DNA of 64,000 nt from Secundilactobacillus mixtipabuli (lineage in GTDB: Bacteria > Bacillota > Bacilli > Lactobacillales > Lactobacillaceae), in the NCBI RefSeq assembly GCF_002217925.1, contig NZ_BCMF01000005.1, forward strand, positions 62,001 through 126,000. Reading direction: 5' to 3'. Made by a program: the position numbers and the translations under genes. The notes beneath the pieces were generated by a model, which made no database searches, was not told where the DNA came from, and was given only the letters and a program-made list of their open reading frames with translations. Position 1 is the first letter of the stretch, and every line of letters starts with the position of its first letter. Below, piece after piece: positions 57,230 through 64,000 of the stretch.

Positions 57230-58035
57230 CTATTCTCCAATTTTAATAACGGGTTTAATCACATCACCACTAGCAGAATCAGCAAATGCTTGATTAATAT
57301 CATCGAATTTATAGAATTTAATTAATTGATCAAATGGGAACATCCCGCGCTTATAGTAATCAATCAACTTAGGAATAAATAGTTGCGGAATTGCATCTCC
57401 CTCAATTACCCCAGCAACCGTCTTTGATTCTCCCATAATGTCTTGTTGAACATTAAAGGTCACGTCACCAGCCAAACCAAGCAACATCACTTTACCACCT
57501 GGTCTCAGCACAGCTGTCGCTTGTTTAATCACACTGGCAACACCAGTTGTATCCAGGCTATAATCAATTCCTGCTGGTAAAATTGCTTTAACAACTGCCG
57601 CTGGATCCTCCTTGCTACTATTAATTGTTTCTGTAGCACCCAGTTTTTTAGCTAAGGCCAAACGATTATCATGTAAGTCAACCACGATAATGTGGTTCAT
57701 CCCAGCAATCTTTGCAGCCATCATTGCTGATAGGCCTACAGCACCCGTACCATAAATGATAATTGATGAGCCAAATTCTGGCTTGAGGTAATTCAAAATG
57801 GTTCCCGCACCTGTTTGAAAACCGCATCCTAATGGTCCAAGTTAGGTTTAAATCAACATCATCTTGAACTTTAACAACACCATGCTCATCAGCTACAGCA
57901 TATGTTGAAAATGAAGACTGACCAAAGAAAGTTGAAATGTCTTTTCCATCTTCTGAGTGAATGCGATGAGTACCATCAAAATTAGCGCCACCAAAGTTCA
58001 ATTCATTAAGACGTAACAGTTTAGCTGGGTGACCT
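57230..58035 (-). pseudogene. Zinc-type NAD(P)-dependent alcohol dehydrogenase, 5'-truncated and frameshifted
   Basis: The C-terminal ~188 residues (57796-57230) are an intact coenzyme-binding half with IIYGTGAVGLSAMMAAKIAG and the GGKVMLLG strand of the medium-chain dehydrogenases. The upstream part (58001 to about 57842) reads NELNFGGANFDGTHR and FFGQSSFSTYAVADEHGVV in another frame. The two join as VDLNL-(L)GPLGCGFQTGAG when one base is removed near 57838-57845, so a +1 insertion has shifted the frame. Upstream, homology stops at LTGHPAK near 58035. The catalytic-domain N-terminus, about 100 residues with the GHE zinc site, is missing. It is a decayed gene. Confidence 0.85.
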
Positions 58036-58051
58036 GTTAGAGAGTTGTCAA

Positions 58052-58117
58052 AGGCGGTCAGAAAAGGTAGGAATATGACGGTGAGAAATTGTCGTTTTTC
58101 CTACATTTTTTAACCGC
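58052..58117. repeat. Imperfect inverted repeat at the truncation point of the ADH pseudogene
   Basis: GGCGGTCAGAAAAGGTAGGAA (58052-58072) pairs with 58097-58117, matching at about 17 of 21 positions. It lies just beyond where the alcohol dehydrogenase homology ends. It could be a small inserted palindromic element or the end of a deleted mobile element; no target duplication is evident. Confidence 0.5.
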
Positions 58118-58197
58118 CATTTACACACGTATCACTAAATCGTTTACTTCATGCCCATAAGTTTACTAACATCTTCAAACAATCAACCACAATGCCA

Positions 58198-59246
58198 TCA
58201 ATCATTGCTCGGCGATGATTTGAGCCACTTACTTTCAACTTGCAAATTTTTCAATCTCTTAAAAAGCAAAGTACTTAAAGTAAAAATAAGGCTTAATAGA
58301 ATATCAGTTAGTAAAACTAAAATAAAATACCAAGGACCGGACTTTAAATTATTTATTTGTTGAGTGCCTAAAACTTTTATAACTATATAACCAGCAGATA
58401 TCTGAACAACATACAAGTACAATGAAAACTCAGCTAAGAAATTATCAACTTTCGCGTTTAAATAGATTGGATGTTTAAGGATCCATATAAATACAAAAAT
58501 CGCTTCAGGTAACAAGAAAATGTAAACATCTGATTCTCCTGTAATGTGAAAAACATGCAGCAGAACATATTCACTCCCCCCCACAATACCGTACAAAGCA
58601 ATAATGTCTTTGCGTTCGTTATTGCTATTAATTTAGCCAAGTATCTAGTTATGAAGATGGCAATACAATACCATAATACTGCAACAATAAAACTATTCTG
58701 CGCGGCAATAAAATGAATTACCTTATATATTAATGGGTATCCTGTTAATAAGCTTGCATAGCTTGATGATAAAAGTGTGAGATCAGCTGATAATATTATA
58801 GTGATGAGCAAACCTTTTTCTCCAAATTTTATAGAAATAAACTGAGTAATGACCAGCCCCTCAACAGCCGCTATCAAATACCAAAGAAGGCCCGCGAAAA
58901 TATTTAGCCCCCCAAAAGAACGAACAGCAAGTAATGCAATGCTCTGTCCATGTAAGTTCAATCCTCCCAATTCATATGAATAAAAAATGAACCAAATAAT
59001 CCAAAGAAACATCAACCGTTTTGTGGCTTTAGAAAATACTCTCCAATCAAAATGAATTAATCTTTCATGGTGTCTAAAATAATAAAAACCTGTGGTGATA
59101 AAGAAAAGTGGCACACCAAGTCTTGCAATGGTACCGGCTATCAAAGAGTATGGTAAAAAAGTCCTGGAAAAATGAATCATAATAATGCCAAGCGCAGCTA
59201 TCACTCTACAAATATCAAGTAAACCATTTCTTTTTTATTTGATCAT
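58198..59246 (-). pseudogene. Acyltransferase family 3 membrane protein, frameshifted at a G7 tract and with an early TAA
   Basis: The frame beginning at ATG 59246 (GAGGG just upstream) reads MIK, then TAA (59237-59235), then KRNGLLDICRVIAALGIIMI, the normal start of an OafA/WecH-like acyltransferase 3. This continues with IMIHFSRT and many membrane segments to a run of seven Gs (minus strand, 58582-58576), where it leaves frame; the second part, SEYVLLHVFHITG onward to 58198, is in the +1 frame. Eight Gs would restore one protein of about 345 aa. Such enzymes acetylate cell-surface polysaccharides. The two lesions make it non-functional as read, although the G-tract alone would be reversible. 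Confidence 0.8.
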
Positions 59247-59682
59247 ATTACCCTCGTTCGTTACACTTTTTTTCTTAAAGACAGTTTATGGATAATCTAA
59301 AAATAAGTAAAATTCCACTTGAGCTGTATCCATAAGGCTGTATTGCAATTTCCTATAAGGATCTTATCACTACTCAATTCCAGAATCAGTCTGGTTTAAC
59401 ATATTCGCATACAAATGCATTAAATATAATAGTATTTAACATCACAAAATTGTAGTCCAATATGGTTTTTGTATATTGGGTAAACTTCATCTTAAGAAAA
59501 ATGATGAATAAACATCTCTAAAATATTAGCAAAAAGTCTTTTAATATGAATAGGCCTTTTATGAATCCGAAAATAAAGTTAAACCTCGTCTATGTTTGAC
59601 TATTCTTATACTCTTACATGTCCTATGAACAAACCAAAAGATCACGCGGGCATGTTCTTTATATTCCAGTTCGTTACTAGTA
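59247..59682. other. 436-bp AT-rich noncoding region
   Basis: No frame of useful length, RNA gene, terminator or repeat is visible. The AT content is higher than in most of the window. It may hold the promoter of the acyltransferase or the remains of a deleted gene, but I could not support either. Confidence 0.6.
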
Positions 59683-60504
59683 CTACTTATAAACTTCATC
59701 GATAATTTTAGCATCCTGTATTTTTCGAGCGAAGGCATATTTAGTATTTACTAAGCTTCGCAATTCTTCAATATTCTGAACACCAAATACAAACGGGGTT
59801 CCACGATTCCAGTCAATATACCTTGCTGCTTGTTCATTATCATCAGGAACTTGTGTATCTGTATCTTTCATTTTATATAATATACTTTGCACATATACTT
59901 CATCACTTAAAAATGAGTGTAGAAAACGATTGAAATAAGGGTATTCAACTATTTTCTCAGCTGGCCCTCTTGTTATGGAAAACCATTCTGGACCTTTTTC
60001 AATGGGTAAATTCATCTTGTTACGATTGATTTTAAAAAAAAGGTTCATTACCTTTAAAGGCTTGATAATTAACGAATAATTAATTCTTTTACGCACATTC
60101 ATATTTCTAATTGGGAAGTACCATTCAATACGTCTACGTTCTTCCTCACTTGTATGTTCGACAAATCCAACATACGACTTTCCAGAGAAAAATTTTTTAA
60201 AATAATTAACTGTCATAAGAGGCATATCACTTGATGAAATCAAATGAAAATAATCGTAATTTATTGAAGAATTCAAAGCAGTTTCTAACAATTTTTCCCC
60301 GATTAAAGTTAATGTATCTGTCCCCCAAAAAGCTTTTCTCCTTTTAATGAACTCAATTTTTGAGAAATGGCTTGTTAAATTAGGAATCAAATACTTTTTA
60401 TCCCAATGTATGTAAAAATCAATATCCTCATCATCCAATAAATCAATTGTATGTTGTAAAATTTCTCCTGTTCCATATCCAATGACCATTACAGCATGCT
60501 TCAT
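59683..60504 (-). CDS. Core-2/I-branching type glycosyltransferase (GT14)
   Basis: A 273-aa protein of the beta-1,6-N-acetylglucosaminyltransferase (GT14) family. It shows the start HAVMVIGYGTGEILQHTIDLL, the DFYIHWDKK segment, the LISSSDMPLMTVNYFKKFF motif near residue 92 and the GPEWFSITRGPAEKIVEY segment followed by SDEVYVQSIL, with the catalytic Glu in the latter. Codon use is AT-rich. It lies in the polysaccharide cluster, where it may add a branch or backbone sugar. The start has a GGAGG site in the 11 bases upstream. Confidence 0.87.
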   Translation of the reverse strand: MKHAVMVIGYGTGEILQHTIDLLDDEDIDFYIHWDKKYLIPNLTSHFSKIEFIKRRKAFWGTDTLTLIGEKLLETALNSSINYDYFHLISSSDMPLMTVNYFKKFFSGKSYVGFVEHTSEEERRRIEWYFPIRNMNVRKRINYSLIIKPLKVMNLFFKINRNKMNLPIEKGPEWFSITRGPAEKIVEYPYFNRFLHSFLSDEVYVQSILYKMKDTDTQVPDDNEQAARYIDWNRGTPFVFGVQNIEELRSLVNTKYAFARKIQDAKIIDEVYK

Positions 60505-60687
60505 AGATACTATTCCTCCCTAAAGGGTGTCAATATTGCTGTAAGCTAATCCAAAATGTACTAAATGACAATAAAAATTAAATAAGCCTAAAATTCATTC
60601 TAATTATAAACTTATTAAAAATTATTTAATCGTAGCAATGGGAAACCTCCTCTGTTCGGAATTATGAACAAACATTCGCAATGCTTT

Positions 60688-61626
60688 TCATTGTCCCAAA
60701 TAAAACATAACCGTTTGATGAAACTCCTTATTGAAATTAGCTTTCGGCTTCCATCCCAGCTCCCGCCCAATCTTCGAACTATCCACCGCATACCGCCAAT
60801 CATGCCCTAATCGATCAGCCACATACTCGATTCGATCCTCACTGATTCCCAGCTCCGAGCAGATCAGTTGCACGATTTGATTATTCGACCGCTCGTTGTG
60901 ACCACCGATATTATAGACTTCACCAGCACGCCCATGGCGCATGACTAAATCAATCGCCCGACAATTATCCATGACGTATAGCCAATCCCGCACATTCTCA
61001 CCGTCACCATAAATTGGCAATGTATTCCCTGCCAGTCCACGGGTGATCATCCGTGGTATCAGCTTCTCAGGATGCTGCCGTGGACCATAATTGTTTGAAC
61101 TACGGGTAATCGAAACGTTTAGCCCATAAGTTTCAAAGTAAGCTCTAACCAGCATGTCCGCGGAAGCTTTGCTGGCTGAATAAGGTGAATTAGGCTGTAA
61201 CGATGATTCCTCGGTAAAGTAGCCAGTTTTACCCAATGTCCCGTAAACTTCATCTGTGGATATCTGAACCAATCTCAGGCCGGCTTCCTTTGCCACATCC
61301 AACAGCGACATCGTACCTTCTACGTTAGTTTCTATAAATGTATCAGGATTTGAAATAGACCGATCCACGTGTGATTCGGCTGCAAAATTAATAATCACAT
61401 CAATCTGATATTCATATACTAGATGGTGTACAAATTCCTGATTGCGAATATTTCCTCGCACAAAGCAATAACGGGGATCAGCTGAAACACCACCTAAATT
61501 ATTTAAATTACCCGCATAAGTGAGTGCGTCCAAATTAACCACATTGTCTTCAGTATAATTTTCAAACAGATATCTGATGAAATTACTTCCGATGAAACCG
61601 GCACCACCTGTTACTAAGATGTTCAT
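60688..61626 (-). CDS. rfbB: dTDP-glucose 4,6-dehydratase, C-terminally short
   Basis: RfbB converts dTDP-glucose to dTDP-4-keto-6-deoxyglucose, the second step to dTDP-rhamnose. The Rossmann GxxGxxG (TGGAGFIGSNF), NFAAESHVDRSI, the STDEVYG segment with Thr-Asp-Glu and the catalytic YSASK are intact. At 312 aa it ends at FHQTVMFYLGQ, about 25-30 residues before the usual end. The gene has higher GC than both neighbours, and the missing end coincides with a change to AT-rich sequence. The other rhamnose genes (rfbA, C, D) are not in the window. AAGGAG lies six bases before the ATG. Confidence 0.92.
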   Translation of the reverse strand: MNILVTGGAGFIGSNFIRYLFENYTEDNVVNLDALTYAGNLNNLGGVSADPRYCFVRGNIRNQEFVHHLVYEYQIDVIINFAAESHVDRSISNPDTFIETNVEGTMSLLDVAKEAGLRLVQISTDEVYGTLGKTGYFTEESSLQPNSPYSASKASADMLVRAYFETYGLNVSITRSSNNYGPRQHPEKLIPRMITRGLAGNTLPIYGDGENVRDWLYVMDNCRAIDLVMRHGRAGEVYNIGGHNERSNNQIVQLICSELGISEDRIEYVADRLGHDWRYAVDSSKIGRELGWKPKANFNKEFHQTVMFYLGQ

Positions 61627-61802
61627 AGCTTGCTCCTTCCGATAATCTCTGCTATAAATATACCTCGAAATCCAATCAAAAATATCTTCAAGGCAAAGAA
61701 GCCTCGCTTTTCTATTTGCACCGAATTGTTAACATCGTTCCCTAATATCTTTAAAAGCAGATTACTGTGATTCATTTGTATTCTAAATAAGGCACTAAAT
61801 TC

Positions 61803-63212
61803 CTATAAAAATTTTCTTGTTATATAGTTCAAACTTATTTTAATATTCGTAACTAGAGATAAAACTACTTTCTTATTTATAATTACAATTAATCCCAAGC
61901 CAAATATTTCCAAAATATAGTTTAAAGTAAACGGTAAGAAGAGTCCTAAATACATAAATGCCCAACCCACAACAGATACTAGAAAAGTAGTATAGTTCAT
62001 TTTTATACGTAGAATTTTCCTTAAATCAATAAGTCTCATAACAATAACGGCCAAAAAGCCCAAGGTACCGCCGATACACGTTCCATATATTTCAAGCTTC
62101 ATTGTGACAAGCAAACTAACGATTAAGTTAACTAACATTCCAACAATGGTCGTGCTGAAAATTCCATTTGTCTTTTTTGCAGCCAAATACGTTGTCCCTA
62201 AAAATGCAGACATATTTGAAAAAACAGACATTAGCAATAATAACGGAACATACTTCCAGGCTCCGTAATATAAACTGGATACAAAAATCTTCATAAATGG
62301 TTTTATTATGATGATAAATACCCCGACAAGTAAAAATAATAAGCCTTGTAATTTATTAAAAATACTGGAGTAATACTCCTCACTGTCTTGGCTTCTAAAT
62401 TCATCTACAGCAGAAATTTGCCAGGCTTGTGTAAATACATTAAAAAGCATATTTAATATTGTTGGTATTTTATTTGCGACAGCATACAAACCATTGCCGC
62501 CCATTCCCACAAAAGTCAGAATAATATAACGATTTGCATCATTGGTCAACCACCAAGCCAAAGAATTTGGTATCAATGGCAGACTGTAACATAACATTCT
62601 CTTTACAAGCGATAAAGAAAAACTTGTTAGAGAAAAGTAATTCCAGATTTTAATTGAAAAGCTCACATAAATTAAAGATATAAACATCGCAATTAAGTAT
62701 GACAGTAGATATCCCTGAACATTTAAATGCAGAAACACTAAAAATAGAACGTTTAAAGTGGCGAAGCTAATTGCATCAATAATACCTGCAACTGCATACA
62801 CTACCGAATTACCATTACCACGAGCAAAATTTTGAATTAAGGTAAAAAGGCTAGTAATGACTAGTATCAGCACAAAGTATGCTAAAAACGAAATATGCAT
62901 TAACCGCAATAAAGGATAAAAACAAAATAAAAGTAAACTGATCATAATCGTGACACAGATACCCGAAGTCAGAGTTTGAGAACTATCTTCATTTTTATCC
63001 ATTACAAATCGGAATACTGCATCGAACATGCTCAAACTCACAACAGGTAAAAATAAATTAACAGTTGTAATAACTAAATCAACCTGACCAAATTGAGTAG
63101 TTGACATGAAATAGGTATATAGAGGCACCATGAAGAAAGAAATAAATTTACTACCTAGGTTCCCAACAGTAAAAATTATGGAATTTGAAATGAGCTTTTT
63201 GCTTCTATTCAT
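61803..63212 (-). CDS. Polysaccharide flippase, Wzx-like (oligosaccharide flippase family)
   Basis: A 469-aa protein with about 14 membrane segments and the Wzx-like N-terminal motif NSIIFTVGNLGSKFISFFMVPLYTYFM. It would carry undecaprenyl-linked repeat units across the membrane in the Wzx/Wzy polysaccharide pathway. Sequence is AT-rich, typical for such genes and for recent transfer. Its ATG overlaps the stop of the upstream pyruvyl transferase gene by eight bases (ATGAATAG), so the two are in one operon. No Wzy polymerase is seen in the window. Confidence 0.9.
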   Translation of the reverse strand: MNRSKKLISNSIIFTVGNLGSKFISFFMVPLYTYFMSTTQFGQVDLVITTVNLFLPVVSLSMFDAVFRFVMDKNEDSSQTLTSGICVTIMISLLLFCFYPLLRLMHISFLAYFVLILVITSLFTLIQNFARGNGNSVVYAVAGIIDAISFATLNVLFLVFLHLNVQGYLLSYLIAMFISLIYVSFSIKIWNYFSLTSFSLSLVKRMLCYSLPLIPNSLAWWLTNDANRYIILTFVGMGGNGLYAVANKIPTILNMLFNVFTQAWQISAVDEFRSQDSEEYYSSIFNKLQGLLFLLVGVFIIIIKPFMKIFVSSLYYGAWKYVPLLLLMSVFSNMSAFLGTTYLAAKKTNGIFSTTIVGMLVNLIVSLLVTMKLEIYGTCIGGTLGFLAVIVMRLIDLRKILRIKMNYTTFLVSVVGWAFMYLGLFLPFTLNYILEIFGLGLIVIINKKVVLSLVTNIKISLNYITRKFL

Positions 63213-64000
63213 ATCTCAGATACTTTCTAATCTCTTTTTCAAAATTGTCAAAATTAGCCGCAACATTTGCATATTTTAAGCTGGTATTCGTTACTCTTTC
63301 AATTTTATCTTCAAATACTTTCAAGTCATCACTATCTATCAATTCAATGTATCCACAGTTTTTCAACCAAGTATCATAAGTTGAACTTATTTTCCAATTG
63401 TTATTTGGAAAAACAATTGCGGGAGTTTTAGTTAAATATGCAAAAACCATACCGTGTAATCGGTCAGTAACAATCAATTTATAAGTACACATTTCTCCCC
63501 AAAAGTCGTATAAGAGGCACTTTCTATTCGCTTCTGAAACAAACTTATTTGCCTTAAAAGTATCACTATACGTAATGTTCATCTGTCTTTTTTTCAAGAC
63601 GTCCAAAAATTGAGTTAAATCGAAATTACCTTTCTCAATGTCACTTCTAAGCAGTGTCAATACATCATTATTTCTAGAAATCCTTGTTAAAGGAAAACTA
63701 TGCTTCTCCAAAGTAAACACAATATCCGGAACCAAAAATTGCTTTTTTAAGGAAAAATTTTTCTTCATATAATCAAAGCTTTTTTTCTCCCGCAAAAAAA
63801 AGCTTGCTTGATTCGCACGATCGTAGTGATATTTCGAACTTTTTAGAAATTTATGTCCAGCTGCATCATCGGAAAAAAAAACAGATTGTGGACACATTAT
63901 GAAAGGCAGTTGTGGAAATTGTTTAAGGAAATTCCATCGTGAAACTTCATCGAAAGGATATAAATTTCCAACGTTACCACCACCATTCCAGATTGCAATA
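63205..64000 (-). CDS. Polysaccharide pyruvyl transferase family protein, 5' end beyond window
   Basis: The gene enters from the right edge, so its N-terminus is missing. The codons at the edge translate to AIWNGGGNVGNLYP, the typical start of the family core (GGGNxGDLYP), and continue through FIMCPQSVFFSDD, the ITYSDTF strand and CTYKLIVTDRLHGMVFAYLTKTPAIVFPNNN near the C-terminus, which contains the conserved TDRLHG motif. These enzymes put pyruvyl ketals on surface polysaccharides, but some relatives are annotated without a proven activity. The AT-rich sequence and operon with the flippase place it in the polysaccharide cluster. Confidence 0.88.
   Translation of the reverse strand, partial: IAIWNGGGNVGNLYPFDEVSRWNFLKQFPQLPFIMCPQSVFFSDDAAGHKFLKSSKYHYDRANQASFFLREKKSFDYMKKNFSLKKQFLVPDIVFTLEKHSFPLTRISRNNDVLTLLRSDIEKGNFDLTQFLDVLKKRQMNITYSDTFKANKFVSEANRKCLLYDFWGEMCTYKLIVTDRLHGMVFAYLTKTPAIVFPNNNWKISSTYDTWLKNCGYIELIDSDDLKVFEDKIERVTNTSLKYANVAANFDNFEKEIRKYLRYE

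Noticed and set aside
57678-58001. Intact separate gene upstream of the ADH fragment
   Set aside because: Only the first ~55 residues are ADH-like; the rest is the shifted reading of the same gene, so it is part of the pseudogene.
60615-60803. 62-codon minus-strand frame overlapping the end of rfbB
   Set aside because: It is the +1 reading of the rfbB 3' end and does not restore the missing C-terminus.

Overview
The window looks like a chromosomal segment of a low-GC Gram-positive member of the Lactobacillaceae. The evidence is the gene content: poly-glycerolphosphate teichoic acid genes, CamS, GatCAB, a cydABDC-menA block with no other respiratory genes in view, gluconate kinase and permease under an RpiR regulator, sortase-anchored LPQT proteins with a KxYK-type signal, strong Shine-Dalgarno sites and frequent TTG/GTG starts. 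The D-Ala ligase carries the Phe that marks D-lactate ligases, as in vancomycin-resistant lactobacilli. I cannot name the species; a relative of Lactiplantibacillus, Secundilactobacillus or Levilactobacillus fits.

Layout. 1-2.8 kb: wall teichoic acid synthesis (tarD, an unrecognised 278-aa protein, a TagF-type polymerase cut by the left edge). 2.9-10.3 kb: housekeeping and envelope genes (AI-2E family exporter, Ntdp phosphatase, RecX, flavodoxin, BrkB, UDP-GlcNAc epimerase, a GtrB/GtrA glycosylation pair, MarR). 10.5-15.1 kb: universal stress protein, tRNA-Arg(CCU), the first copy of a long-hairpin repeat, a DEAD-box helicase, an oxidoreductase, a DUF4828-like protein and a catalytically dead-looking GH25 protein. 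15.1-19.4 kb: gluconate regulon. 19.5-25.9 kb: APC permease, sugar acetyltransferase, GshA, the second hairpin repeat, RlmD/RlmCD, DgkB. 26-34.8 kb: the conserved pcrA-ligA-camS and gatCAB blocks. 34.9-37.3 kb: a PurK-like ATP-grasp protein, UPF0316 and Xpt. 37.4-44.6 kb: menA, cydC, cydD, cydB and cydA. 44.8-50.4 kb: DUF2187, GGDEF cyclase, Ddl, an ECF S-component, glycerol dehydrogenase and an NrtR-like regulator.

50.5-64 kb is an accessory surface region. It holds a 1040-aa LPQTN protein, a Pro/Thr-rich LPQTS protein with a stop codon in its signal peptide, a TagE-type glucosyltransferase, a 5'-truncated and frameshifted alcohol dehydrogenase, a broken acyltransferase, then an AT-rich polysaccharide cluster (GT14 transferase, RfbB, Wzx-like flippase, pyruvyl transferase cut by the right edge). 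RfbB has chromosome-like composition between AT-rich neighbours, so this part is a mosaic. Three broken genes lie within about 5.4 kb, against none seen in the preceding 53 kb.

The genes form a few working groups: teichoic acid and glycopolymer assembly at both ends, gluconate uptake and phosphorylation in the middle, an oxygen-respiration module (cytochrome bd, its CydDC assembly exporter and the quinone prenyltransferase MenA), and genome and translation maintenance genes between them. I saw no CRISPR array, no complete insertion sequence and no prophage. The least explained elements are the paired ~184-bp hairpin repeat, the GH25 protein lacking its acidic residues, an apparent ATT start codon and the G7 tract in the acyltransferase.
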